From: Bog-159 sp035499555
GTDB lineage: Bacteria; Acidobacteriota; Terriglobia; Bryobacterales; Bryobacteraceae
Direction: 5' to 3'
NCBI GenBank assembly: GCA_035499555.1
Contig: DATJYO010000076.1
Coordinates: 26,150-90,149 of the forward strand
Length of the DNA: 64,000 nt
In this document: in pieces, positions 36,519-44,008 of the stretch
How positions within the stretch are numbered: the stretch's first letter is position 1
Layout of the letters: each line of letters opens with the position of its first letter
The notes under the pieces: generated by a model
Databases searched by the model: none
What the model was told of the DNA's origin: nothing
Seen by the model: only the letters and a program-made list of their open reading frames with translations
Translations under genes and position numbers: made by a program

Positions 36519-37555
36519 GCAAGGGCTGGTGGTATGCCGCGGCCGTCGTGCCCTGCCTGCTGTTGCTCCCTTCGGCTTCCAGCGTGTACTACCGGTCGAC
36601 CGCCGGCGAAGGCTGCGCCCGCTGCCACGAAATTCGCGACAACTGGAACCTCTGGCGGGAATCCACGCACCGCAATGTGCCCTGCGAAGGCTGCCACGGC
36701 AGCTCGATGGCGGACAATTCGCGACGGCTGATCGAGCACGTCTCCGGCACCGTGCCCGAGCAGATCCGCATCCGGGGCCTGGACAACTACGCCATGCTGG
36801 CGCGCTGCCAGGCGTGCCACCGCCAGGAGTTCGCGGATTGGCAGGCGGGTCCGCACGGCGCGTCCTTTGCCCGGTTCTTCCTGGATGCCAAGCAGAATCG
36901 CCAGCGGTTGCTGATGGACGATTGCCTCCGCTGCCACGGCATGAACTATGAAGGCAGCATTCGCGACCTGGTGACGCCCATCGATACCAAGGGGCCGTGG
37001 CGCTTTACCGACGGGCGCTATGGCGCCTTGCCGGCGATCCCGTGCCTGGCCTGCCACCAGATGCACCGGCGCGGCACGCCCCGCGCCCGGCAGCCGGAGC
37101 GCATGGCGCGCTCCTCGGCGCACGAGCCGGTTTACGTTCCGTCGCTGGCGCTGTTCGACCGGCGCGGCATGGATCACGTGGCGGACGCGAACCTGGCGCT
37201 GCCGCGGATTCTGGATGGCGCGCGGCCCGTGCGCATGAGTCCGGACGTACGCCAGGGGTTGTGCTACCAGTGTCACGCCCCGCTGGCCACCCGCCAGGCG
37301 GAATCCGGCGACGACCGTACCGGACTCGGCATTCACGAAGGCATCAGTTGCCTGGCCTGCCATGAAAAGCACGGACAGCAGACCCGAGCCTCCTGCGCCA
37401 ATTGCCATCCGCGCCTTTCCAATTGCGGGCTGGACGTGGAGAAGATGGATACCACTTTCCTGTCGCCCAAAAGCGCGCACAACATCCACTCGGCGAAATG
37501 CGTGGACTGCCACACCAAAGGCGTGCCGAAGAAAAAACTCGCGGCGGCGATGTGA
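36515..37555 (+). CDS. Nine-heme c-type cytochrome of the GMC dehydrogenase operon
   Basis: 346 residues from ATG 36515, overlapping the GMC stop (ATGA). One N-terminal hydrophobic segment (GWWYAAAVVPCLLLLPSASS) is a signal or membrane anchor. Nine CxxCH motifs follow: CARCH, CEGCH, CQACH, CLRCH, CLACH, CYQCH, CLACH, CANCH and CVDCH. Known gluconate/sorbitol dehydrogenases use a three-heme cytochrome of different build. Spacing of the motifs resembles periplasmic multiheme electron carriers. It probably takes electrons from the flavoprotein. Confidence 0.92.
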   Translation: MSKGWWYAAAVVPCLLLLPSASSVYYRSTAGEGCARCHEIRDNWNLWRESTHRNVPCEGCHGSSMADNSRRLIEHVSGTVPEQIRIRGLDNYAMLARCQACHRQEFADWQAGPHGASFARFFLDAKQNRQRLLMDDCLRCHGMNYEGSIRDLVTPIDTKGPWRFTDGRYGALPAIPCLACHQMHRRGTPRARQPERMARSSAHEPVYVPSLALFDRRGMDHVADANLALPRILDGARPVRMSPDVRQGLCYQCHAPLATRQAESGDDRTGLGIHEGISCLACHEKHGQQTRASCANCHPRLSNCGLDVEKMDTTFLSPKSAHNIHSAKCVDCHTKGVPKKKLAAAM

Positions 37556-37569
37556 CGTAAGTGCCGGGG

Positions 37570-38460
37570 TTAATCTCCGTAAGCGGCATTCAGCATGACG
37601 GCCAGCCGCACACCGCCTTTATACAATTGCATCCGCACCGTATCGAGTGCGCCGGCGCCGTACGAACGCGGACCGTTCACCTTCACCTCGCGCAGACTTG
37701 CCGGGGCTTCCGTCGCGCAATTGCGCGGCTGCACCTCGATGAATTGCGGAATCACCGGCAACTTCGGCCGCGCCTTGCCGTACACCTGCGATTTGGCGAT
37801 GCGGAACGACTCGCCGGCGATCCGCTCGATGCTGCCGTAATCCTGCCAGCGGCGCAGCTTTCCCCGAAAGCGGGTTTCCATCCCGGCGATCATGTCCGCG
37901 CCGTCCCGGGCTATCAGGTTGCGCACCAGCGTGACATCCCAGACTGCGTGCAGATTGCGCATCGGCTCGTAGCCCGTTACGTTCACGCAATTGCCACCCG
38001 CATCGGCGTCCGTCGCGCAATGCAGGGGTTGATGGATGTCGCCGGCGAAGTGGATCAGAAAGGCGATCTCTTTCGCCTCGGACCATTTCCCGTCGGCGCG
38101 GTGTTCTTTCAGATTCACCAGATACTGCTTCATTTTGGCGACAATGCAGTTGCCCTCGGGGCAGCGCTCGTTGATATGGGAGGGGCCCTCGAACAGTCCG
38201 ATGTCGATGTAGTGCCAGGGCGCGGTGGCGCCTTTACCGCCCGGTATATGGTCGGGCCAGATGGCGGCGCGCGCCATGGCGTCGGCGACGGCAGCCGCCG
38301 CGAAATCCGGGTCCTGACTCAACACGCGCTCCACCGCGGCGCGCGCCCGATCCGTCATGTGGGCCGCGGCAATTCGCGCCACGGTCTGGTGGCCTTCGTC
38401 GCCCCAGCACCACGCCAGGCCTGGAGCAGATAACAAAACAATGACTGATATTTTGCGCAT
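37570..38460 (-). CDS. Exported S1/P1-type nuclease
   Basis: 296 residues. The signal peptide (MRKISVIVLLSAPGLAWC) is cut just before WGDEGHQTVARIAA; the mature N-terminal Trp is itself a zinc ligand in this family. Further ligands sit in PWHYIDIG, IHFAGDIHQPLHCATDADAGGN and NLHAVWDVTLV. The enzyme degrades single-stranded DNA or RNA, using three zinc ions, in the periplasm or outside, probably to gain phosphate and nucleosides. It is divergent from the inositol oxygenase gene, 41 bases apart. Confidence 0.93.
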   Translation of the reverse strand: MRKISVIVLLSAPGLAWCWGDEGHQTVARIAAAHMTDRARAAVERVLSQDPDFAAAAVADAMARAAIWPDHIPGGKGATAPWHYIDIGLFEGPSHINERCPEGNCIVAKMKQYLVNLKEHRADGKWSEAKEIAFLIHFAGDIHQPLHCATDADAGGNCVNVTGYEPMRNLHAVWDVTLVRNLIARDGADMIAGMETRFRGKLRRWQDYGSIERIAGESFRIAKSQVYGKARPKLPVIPQFIEVQPRNCATEAPASLREVKVNGPRSYGAGALDTVRMQLYKGGVRLAVMLNAAYGD

Positions 38461-38501
38461 GGATACTAGCCAGTATAATGGCAGTCAGAGGAGGGCAACC
38501 C

Positions 38502-39350
38502 ATGCAGGCCGTCAAAGGTCCGCTTGAAAACCTGGAGCAGTGGGACGATTTCGTCAAGGAACGCTACGATCCGAACCGCTCACAGGAAGGTTTCCGGCAG
38601 TTCACGCCGGAAGCGCCGCCGGTGGTGCGCGAGTTCTACCGGCTCAATCACGCGCATCAGACGCGCGCCTTCGTCCAGGCCAAAAAGCAGCATTATCTAT
38701 CGCTCGACCAGCGCAGGATGGGGATCTGGGAGGCGCTTGAATACCTGAATACCCTGGTGGACGACAGCGATCCCGACACCGACCTGTCGCAGATCGAGCA
38801 TTGCTTGCAAACCGCGGAAGCCATACGCGCCGACGGCCATCCGCGCTGGTTCGTCCTGGCGGGGCTCATCCACGACCTGGGCAAGATCCTGTGCCTTTAC
38901 GGCGAACCGCAGTGGGCGGTGGTCGGCGATACGTTTCCGGTGGGCTGCGCCTGGTCCGACAAGATCGTCTATCCCGAGTACTTCGCCGCCAACCCCGACT
39001 CCGCGGTGCCCGCCTATCAGAGCCGCACCGGCATTTACGAAGAGGGCGGCGGACTGGACCAGGTGGATCTCTCCTGGGGCCACGACGAGTACCTGTATCA
39101 CGTCGTGAAGGCCTACCTTCCCGAGGAAGCGCTCTACATGATCCGGTATCATTCGTTCTATCCCTGCCACCGCGAGCGCGCCTACGAATACCTGATGAAC
39201 GACCATGACCGGCAGATGTTCGCGTGGGTGCGGGCATTCAATCCCTACGACCTGTATTCAAAGAGCGCTTCCCGCCCGGAGGCCGCGGCTCTCCGGCCCT
39301 ATTACGAATCGCTGATCGCCGAGTATTTCCCGGCGCAGCTCCGCTGGTAA
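38502..39350 (+). CDS. Myo-inositol oxygenase
   Basis: 282 residues from ATG 38502, chosen because AGAGGAGGG lies just upstream and a TATAAT box sits at 38474-38479; the ATG at 38478 falls inside that box. The diiron enzyme converts myo-inositol to D-glucuronate. HD-domain-like ligands: His in SQIEHCLQT (about 100), H124 and D125 in GLIHDLGK, then His in SWGHDEYLYHV, YHSFYPCH and Asp/His in NDHDRQMF. The fold is mostly known from eukaryotes, but bacterial members exist. No inositol transporter is adjacent. Confidence 0.93.
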   Translation: MQAVKGPLENLEQWDDFVKERYDPNRSQEGFRQFTPEAPPVVREFYRLNHAHQTRAFVQAKKQHYLSLDQRRMGIWEALEYLNTLVDDSDPDTDLSQIEHCLQTAEAIRADGHPRWFVLAGLIHDLGKILCLYGEPQWAVVGDTFPVGCAWSDKIVYPEYFAANPDSAVPAYQSRTGIYEEGGGLDQVDLSWGHDEYLYHVVKAYLPEEALYMIRYHSFYPCHRERAYEYLMNDHDRQMFAWVRAFNPYDLYSKSASRPEAAALRPYYESLIAEYFPAQLRW

Positions 39351-39388
39351 GCTGACCGGCCGGCAGACTTCCCTTACACTGGGAACAG

Positions 39389-40249
39389 ATGCAGACCGGC
39401 CAACGTGTGGCCCTATCGGGAATGATCGTCAGCGGCGCCTTGGCGGCTGTCAAGATCACGGCCGGACTGATGGGTTCCTCCCATGCGGTGGTGGCCGACG
39501 GCCTGGAGTCTCTGGGGGACGTGTTCTCCTCCGGAATCGTGTTGCTGGGCCTGACTGTGGCCGTCAGGCCCGCCGACTGGAATCATCCTTATGGCCATGG
39601 CCGGGTGGAGACCCTCACCGGCCTGTTTGTGGGATTTGTTCTGGGGATGGCCGGTGTCGCGATCTCGGCGAATGCCGTGCTGCACATCGGCGCCGTGCAT
39701 GCGCCGCCAGCCTCGTTCGTGGTTTGGCCGCTCATCGGCTCAGCGCTGGCCAAGAGCGTCCTATCGGGCGTCAAGTTCCACTTCGGCCGCAAGATCCGCA
39801 GTGCCGCGCTGATGGCGGATGCCTGGCATGACGGCGTGGATATCGTCTCCGCATTGGCGGCCCTGGTGGCGGTGTCGTTCACCATTCTGGCCCCGGGCCA
39901 GTTTCCGTCCGCCGATCATTGGGGCGCATTCGCGGTCGGGCTGATCGTGATCTTCAGCGGCCTGCGGGTGGCCCGCGACACTTCGATGCAGCTTATGGAC
40001 ACTATGCCCGGCGGTGAAACTATGGCTAAGATCCGGGATGTGGCGGTGACCGTCCCGGGGGTGCGGGGGATCGAGAAATGCTATGCGCGCAAGACGGGGC
40101 TGCAGTACCATGTGGATCTGCATCTGGAGGTGGATCCGGAGATCACCGTACGGCAATCGCACGACATCGCCACGCAGGTACGAATCGTAATCCGGGAAAC
40201 GCTGCCCTGGGTGGCTGACGTGCTGGTACACGTCGAACCAGCTCCTTAA
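39389..40249 (+). CDS. Cation diffusion facilitator family transporter
   Basis: 286 residues with about six membrane segments and a cytoplasmic C-terminal domain. The metal sites in the membrane are seen as DGLESLGDVFSS (TM2, DxxxxxxD) and ADAWHDGVDIVSA (TM5, HDxxD). The C-terminal ferredoxin-like domain starts near residue 205 (IRDVAVTVPGVRGIEKC). These proteins export Zn2+, Fe2+ or Mn2+ by proton exchange; the TM2/TM5 residues do not settle which metal. It lies 38 bases after the inositol oxygenase gene. Confidence 0.9.
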   Translation: MQTGQRVALSGMIVSGALAAVKITAGLMGSSHAVVADGLESLGDVFSSGIVLLGLTVAVRPADWNHPYGHGRVETLTGLFVGFVLGMAGVAISANAVLHIGAVHAPPASFVVWPLIGSALAKSVLSGVKFHFGRKIRSAALMADAWHDGVDIVSALAALVAVSFTILAPGQFPSADHWGAFAVGLIVIFSGLRVARDTSMQLMDTMPGGETMAKIRDVAVTVPGVRGIEKCYARKTGLQYHVDLHLEVDPEITVRQSHDIATQVRIVIRETLPWVADVLVHVEPAP

Positions 40250-40269
40250 GAGTGGCCAACCGACAGGTG

Positions 40270-40809
40270 TCAGGCCGCGCTGGTAGCGACGGCATCGGTG
40301 GGTATCATGTGGCGGAGTTCCAGGCGGATGTTCTCCATCGCCCGGACCAGGTTGCTCACGTCCACGCTGCCCAAGCCGCAGGCGTGCAGTACCAGACGCC
40401 ATTCCACCGCCAGCATGCCCAGCGCGAACAGGGCCTGCTGCTTATAGAGAACGCCCGCGAGATCGCCCCGGTCGTGCGAGGAGTACAGCATCATCATGCG
40501 CAGAGCGGCGCCCACCAGGCTGAAGTCCCGGCGCAAACAGGTCAGGTAGCCGCGGAAGATCTTCCGGCGTTCGGCGCGCAGGCGCCGTAGCGCCTTGCCG
40601 TTGATACCGGGCTGGCTGGACAAGAACCGGTAGTCCTCCTCCGCCAGCAAGCGTTCCATGGGGCGGTAACGAGAGATCGAAAGATCGTTAATCCAATCCA
40701 CGGAAACGGGCAAGGACGGCGGCCCGGCAACCAGTCGGCGGAATAGGATATACAGCACCGTTCCCACTGCTAAACAAGTAAATGCAGCGAGGCCGAAGAT
40801 GAAACCCAT
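40270..40809 (-). CDS. Hypothetical single-pass membrane protein
   Basis: 179 residues from ATG 40809 (ribosome-binding GAGAAGAG upstream). Residues 3-24 (FIFGLAAFTCLAVGTVLYIL) form one membrane segment, followed by RRLVAGPP and a cytoplasmic helical domain rich in Arg/Leu (ALRRLRAERRKIFRGYLTCL). I do not recognise the family. It follows the seven-helix membrane protein by 67 bases on the same strand and so probably shares its transcript. Confidence 0.6.
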   Translation of the reverse strand: MGFIFGLAAFTCLAVGTVLYILFRRLVAGPPSLPVSVDWINDLSISRYRPMERLLAEEDYRFLSSQPGINGKALRRLRAERRKIFRGYLTCLRRDFSLVGAALRMMMLYSSHDRGDLAGVLYKQQALFALGMLAVEWRLVLHACGLGSVDVSNLVRAMENIRLELRHMIPTDAVATSAA

Positions 40810-40876
40810 GCGCTCTTCTCTACTCTCCCATGGCAGAATATCGTGACAGGCTGCAAAAAACAATGGTAACTTTGGT

Positions 40877-41641
40877 CTATTTTCGGGTAGCGCGCAGAAG
40901 GGCGGTATTGAGATGATTCAACTGGTTAACCAGATCCTCTTCGCGGCCCGGCATCCAGGCCGGCCGGAGTTGCTGCTTGCGGACTTCGCCGGCCGAGTTC
41001 AGCATGACGAGCCAGACGCCCATAGCCGCAATGTTGATGGCGTTCATGACGTATCCGACCCGCTGCACCATCTCTTGCCCCAGTCCGCGCGTGCTGAGCA
41101 CTACATAGAGAATTGTAATGCTGACAAAATAAACAGAAAAAACCATACTGTGCACAATGATATTGCGGTTTAATGTGATGGGGTATTGCAGGAGGAAACC
41201 GAGAATCGTGAGCAGGAAAACGACCAGGCTGAAATACACCGCCCTTTCGGCCACGTAGTAATACATCATCAGGTGGCCTTGGTCGGTGTGCTGAGAAGGG
41301 GCGATGAGGCTGAGGCCGGAGGCTGCCACTGCCAACACCACCCCCGCGATGAGAGCCCACCGTCCAACCGTCGCCAAACCTTGGAAGTCTTGCAGAACCA
41401 GGGAGTACAACTCTAGCACGACCAGAACATAAAGAACCCACTCCACAGGTTCTGTATAGGCCCAAATGTAATAGTACTCGTTGGAGGATGGGTTAAGGGC
41501 GCTCAGGACCCCTTCACGGACCGCAGCAAACAAGAGGTAGATAAAGAAGGCGCGATACCGGCGGTATAATCCTACGGTCAGTAAACGGAACCCCAAAGCG
41601 GCGGTAGCCGCCACGAACACCGAGTTGAGGATGCCGGCCAT
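40877..41641 (-). CDS. Hypothetical seven-helix membrane protein
   Basis: 254 residues with seven clear hydrophobic segments, for example VFVAATAALGFRLLTVGL, EWVLYVLVVLELYSLVL, ALIAGVVLAVAASGLSLI, SLVVFLLTILGFLLQY and VFSVYFVSITILYVVLS. The C-terminal 35 residues are cytoplasmic and polar (EEDLVNQLNHLNTALLRATR). There is no transport or kinase motif. I do not recognise the family; it could be a sensor or transporter for the peptide encoded 121 bases upstream, but that is speculation from position. Confidence 0.65.
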   Translation of the reverse strand: MAGILNSVFVAATAALGFRLLTVGLYRRYRAFFIYLLFAAVREGVLSALNPSSNEYYYIWAYTEPVEWVLYVLVVLELYSLVLQDFQGLATVGRWALIAGVVLAVAASGLSLIAPSQHTDQGHLMMYYYVAERAVYFSLVVFLLTILGFLLQYPITLNRNIIVHSMVFSVYFVSITILYVVLSTRGLGQEMVQRVGYVMNAINIAAMGVWLVMLNSAGEVRKQQLRPAWMPGREEDLVNQLNHLNTALLRATRK

Positions 41642-41762
41642 GGGACTCCGGAGCCACGCTTCGAAAACCCGATTCTACCAACACCTGTTGTGGATTCGGC
41701 CAGCTTTTGTCAGTGCGCGCTTGGCTAGCACACTGCGCGCCCAACGGCGCGAACTTCCAGGC

Positions 41763-41879
41763 CTAGCGGCCGCCTGGACAGGGGAAGCACGTCGGCGGCG
41801 GTGCGGCTGCCTGGGTGCTCGTCGTCGCCACAAAGGCCGACAGCACAAGACCTAATAAGAGCAAAGCCTTTTTCAGCAT
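41763..41879 (-). CDS. 38-residue secreted peptide gene
   Basis: The frame from ATG 41879 has a strong ribosome-binding site (AAGGAG, 41893-41888) eight bases upstream. It encodes MLKKALLLLGLVLSAFVATT then STQAAAPPPTCFPCPGGR. The first 20-25 residues are a textbook signal peptide (KK, hydrophobic core, small residues, QAA cut). The mature part would be only about 13 residues, proline-rich with a CFPC pair. It is too short for standard gene callers. Family not recognised. It leads the minus-strand group of two membrane proteins. Confidence 0.65.
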   Translation of the reverse strand: MLKKALLLLGLVLSAFVATTSTQAAAPPPTCFPCPGGR

Positions 41880-41963
41880 GGGTAATTCTCCTTGTTTACT
41901 AAAGTTGCTATGTAATAGGTTATACAGTATAGGACCTAGTGCGGGGCCGAAGGGTGCAAGATT

Positions 41964-41980
41964 TTCCAGATTTGGAACAG
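41964..41980. promoter_or_regulatory. Dyad TTCC-N6-GGAACAG between peptide gene and 152-residue protein gene
   Basis: TTCCAGATTTGGAACAG shares TTCC, the six-base spacer length and the whole GGAACAG end with the perfect palindrome at 43401-43418. It lies in the divergent promoter region, immediately upstream of the -35 box at 41992. It is a likely binding site for the regulator encoded at 42516-43298; this is inference. Confidence 0.5.
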
Positions 41981-41991
41981 GGAGTTAACCT

Positions 41992-42021
41992 TTGATAACA
42001 AAAACTACCATAAGGTACAAT
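41992..42021 (+). promoter_or_regulatory. Predicted sigma-70 promoter of the 152-residue protein gene
   Basis: TTGATA (41992-41997) and TACAAT (42016-42021) are separated by 18 bases in an AT-rich patch that contrasts with the surrounding GC-rich DNA. The start codon at 42101 is about 75 bases downstream of the expected transcription start. Confidence 0.6.
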
Positions 42022-42100
42022 CTTTCCAGAACCCTTAGCACTTTGGTACCGGAATCGGCGCGAGGGCATCTTCCCCAGTCGATCATCCGAGGAGTTGGAT

Positions 42101-42559
42101 ATGAGCGATGAAACCTCTCCGTCCGACCGCGGCTCCCGGGAGCCGGCCGGTGATCTCTGGCGCCACACTCTGGCCCGCATCCCGACTTTGTTCGGGAGAT
42201 TGATCTACCTTTCTTCGCTGCGCAACCAGAGCGATGGCGCTTATGTGCACCGCGGCCTGGCGCGGATGGTGGGCGACGAGCAGGCCGGCGACACCTTGCG
42301 CCGCAGCCATGCGCGCGTATTTCAAGACTGGCTCTGCCTGAGCCTGGAGCAACAGATGGGGGATCTACAGGAATACCTCGCCGAGGTTCCGAATCCCGCG
42401 GAGGTTCTGAATGGATGGCTCCACTCCGGATCTTACCGGGATCTGGCTCCCTTGACGGCGGAGGAACCCGAGCGGCTCCTGTTCACCGCGGATCTGGAAA
42501 AGCTGCTGGCGGTCCTTAAGCAGGAGTACGGCGGCGGGCCTGGGAATCCAGAAGCATAG
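42101..42559 (+). CDS. Hypothetical small cytoplasmic protein
   Basis: 152 residues from ATG 42101, with GGAG six bases upstream; a TTG at 42095 would overlap the ribosome-binding site. The sequence is helical: LARIPTLFGRLIYLSSLRNQ, SHARVFQDWLCLSLEQQMGDL and LFTADLEKLLAVLKQEYGGG. There is no signal peptide or membrane segment. I do not recognise a named family. Its end overlaps the convergent regulator gene by 44 bases. Confidence 0.65.
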   Translation: MSDETSPSDRGSREPAGDLWRHTLARIPTLFGRLIYLSSLRNQSDGAYVHRGLARMVGDEQAGDTLRRSHARVFQDWLCLSLEQQMGDLQEYLAEVPNPAEVLNGWLHSGSYRDLAPLTAEEPERLLFTADLEKLLAVLKQEYGGGPGNPEA

Positions 42560-43298
42560 CCACGCCTGAAATCTGGCCGACCACATCGATCTCGGAAGGG
42601 TGAGCGAAGATCTGCGGCAGGCACTGGGATGCTGGATGCGGTTGTACCACCAGCCGCCCGCCGTGTAAGGTACACCAGCCAAAAACGAAGCCCCCGCGAT
42701 GTTCCAGGAAATAAATCGGGCGCTCGAACTCATTACTCCAACCGCTGCTGGCGACTTTGCGGCGGCCTTCGTCGATCATCACCAGCGCGCCGGGTTGGAC
42801 TAGCGGATACATGGACCAGTCGTCGGTGCCGATGAAGGCGTAGCGGTGATGCTTCAGATCGAGCGCGTTCAACAAGGAAAGCGGCAGTTTGCCCCAGCGG
42901 TGGATGGCCCGGCTCAGATAGGTGGTCTTGCTTATGTCCACTCCTAGTTCGATGGCCACCGGGACCTGAACTTCGCCGTGGCTGGGGGGCGTGAAACTCA
43001 GCAGATGCGTCCCTTCCAGGGGGATCGCGGCGGCATCCGCCGGAAGCATCGCCATATTCACTCCGTACCACTCCAGCACCTCCATCAGGTCGAGCCGGTA
43101 GATGGCGCACAGGGAATACAGGCGGTAGATCGTGGGAACGGTGCCTTTGTTCTCGATATCCGAAAGCCGGCTGAGCGCAATGACAAACTCCTCGTTCTGG
43201 CGGCGCTCGGCGATACGGATGCTGGCCTGCTCCACGTCGCGGTAGCGCAGGTTCAGACGTTCGCGCGCGCGCTTCAGCCTCTGGCCGGCGTCCTCCAT
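42516..43298 (-). CDS. XRE-family regulator with an S24/LexA-like C-terminal domain
   Basis: 260 residues. Residues 5-70 are an extended XRE helix-turn-helix (LKRARERLNLRYRDVEQAS ... ALSRLSDIENKGTVPT). The C-terminal half (about 165-250) resembles the S24 peptidase fold: FIGTDDWSMYPLVQPGALVM keeps the SMxP serine loop, but the matching lysine is not obvious, so self-cleavage may be lost. Such regulators repress small gene sets, often on a stress or ligand signal. AGGAG lies nine bases before the start. Confidence 0.82.
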   Translation of the reverse strand: MEDAGQRLKRARERLNLRYRDVEQASIRIAERRQNEEFVIALSRLSDIENKGTVPTIYRLYSLCAIYRLDLMEVLEWYGVNMAMLPADAAAIPLEGTHLLSFTPPSHGEVQVPVAIELGVDISKTTYLSRAIHRWGKLPLSLLNALDLKHHRYAFIGTDDWSMYPLVQPGALVMIDEGRRKVASSGWSNEFERPIYFLEHRGGFVFGWCTLHGGRLVVQPHPASQCLPQIFAHPSEIDVVGQISGVAMLLDSQARRRTPA

Positions 43299-43323
43299 GG
43301 TATGATCTCCTGCGGGACCGGCG

Positions 43324-43339
43324 CCCCGGCTCGCCGGGG
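43324..43339 (-). other. Strong hairpin in the leader of the XRE regulator mRNA
   Basis: CCCCGGC-TC-GCCGGGG is a perfect palindrome inside the 5' untranslated region, 25 bases before the ATG. As RNA it would form a six-pair stem with a four-base loop near the ribosome-binding site and may limit translation. It has no run of T after it and is not a terminator. Confidence 0.45.
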
Positions 43340-43352
43340 AATCGTCCCTGCG

Positions 43353-43381
43353 ATTATATCCGGGTTATCAATTGGCGGCAA
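43353..43381 (-). promoter_or_regulatory. Predicted sigma-70 promoter of the XRE regulator
   Basis: On the minus strand TTGCCG (43381-43376) and TATAAT (43358-43353) are separated by exactly 17 bases. The -10 box is a perfect consensus. The 18-base palindrome at 43401-43418 lies 20 bases upstream of the -35 box. Confidence 0.65.
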
Positions 43382-43400
43382 GCGCGTTTTTGCCTAATTT

Positions 43401-43418
43401 TGTTCCGAATTCGGAACA
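43401..43418. promoter_or_regulatory. Perfect 18-base palindrome TGTTCCGAATTCGGAACA
   Basis: The dyad is perfect over all 18 positions and is more AT-rich than its surroundings. It lies in the 143-base divergent region between the XRE regulator and ubiX. A related site of the same TTCC-N6-GGAACAG form lies at 41964-41980. It is a likely operator for the XRE regulator; the data do not exclude that it controls ubiX. Confidence 0.65.
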
Positions 43419-43441
43419 GACCCTTGTGCGATGGGTGAATT

Positions 43442-44008
43442 TTGAAAATTGTCGTAGGAGTCTCGGGCGCCAGCGGCGCCATCTATGCGGTGCGGCTCTT
43501 GGAGCGATTGCGCCGAAACCGGACCGCTGAGATCCACTTGGTCCTGACTCGCGCCGGCGAGAAGACCCTGTTTTTGGAGACCGGCCAGCACGCCGCGGAC
43601 CTGAAAAACCTGGCCCACTACACTTATTCCCTGGAAGATATCTCCTGCCGGCTGGCCAGCGGATCTTTCCCGGTGGACGCCATGGTGGTGGCCCCCTGTT
43701 CCATCCAGACGATGTCGGCCATCGCCGCCGGGATTACGTCCAACGTGTTGCTGCGCGCCGCCGACGTGGCTCTGAAAGAGCGGCGTAAGCTGGTGCTGGT
43801 GGTGCGCGAAACGCCGTTTCATCTGGGGCATCTGCGGACCATGGCGGCACTCACCGAGATGGGCGCCATCATTGCTCCACCGATCCCCGGTTTCTATAAC
43901 CGGCCGCAGACCATTCTCGATCTCGTGGATCACGTGGTGGATCGCATTCTCGACCTCATTGGAATGCCCGACGAGCAGGTACGGCGCTGGGATGGCCCGC
44001 AAACATGA
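43442..44008 (+). CDS. ubiX: Flavin prenyltransferase UbiX
   Basis: 188 residues, TTG start. UbiX joins a dimethylallyl group to FMN to make the prenylated cofactor of UbiD decarboxylases. The start KIVVGVSGASGAIYAVRLLE is the FMN-binding signature. APCSIQTMSAIAAGITSNVLLRAADV and LVLVVRETPFHLGHLRTM are the other family blocks, including the residues binding the prenyl phosphate. No ubiD lies beside it. Its stop overlaps the pheA start by four bases. Confidence 0.94.
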   Translation: MKIVVGVSGASGAIYAVRLLERLRRNRTAEIHLVLTRAGEKTLFLETGQHAADLKNLAHYTYSLEDISCRLASGSFPVDAMVVAPCSIQTMSAIAAGITSNVLLRAADVALKERRKLVLVVRETPFHLGHLRTMAALTEMGAIIAPPIPGFYNRPQTILDLVDHVVDRILDLIGMPDEQVRRWDGPQT

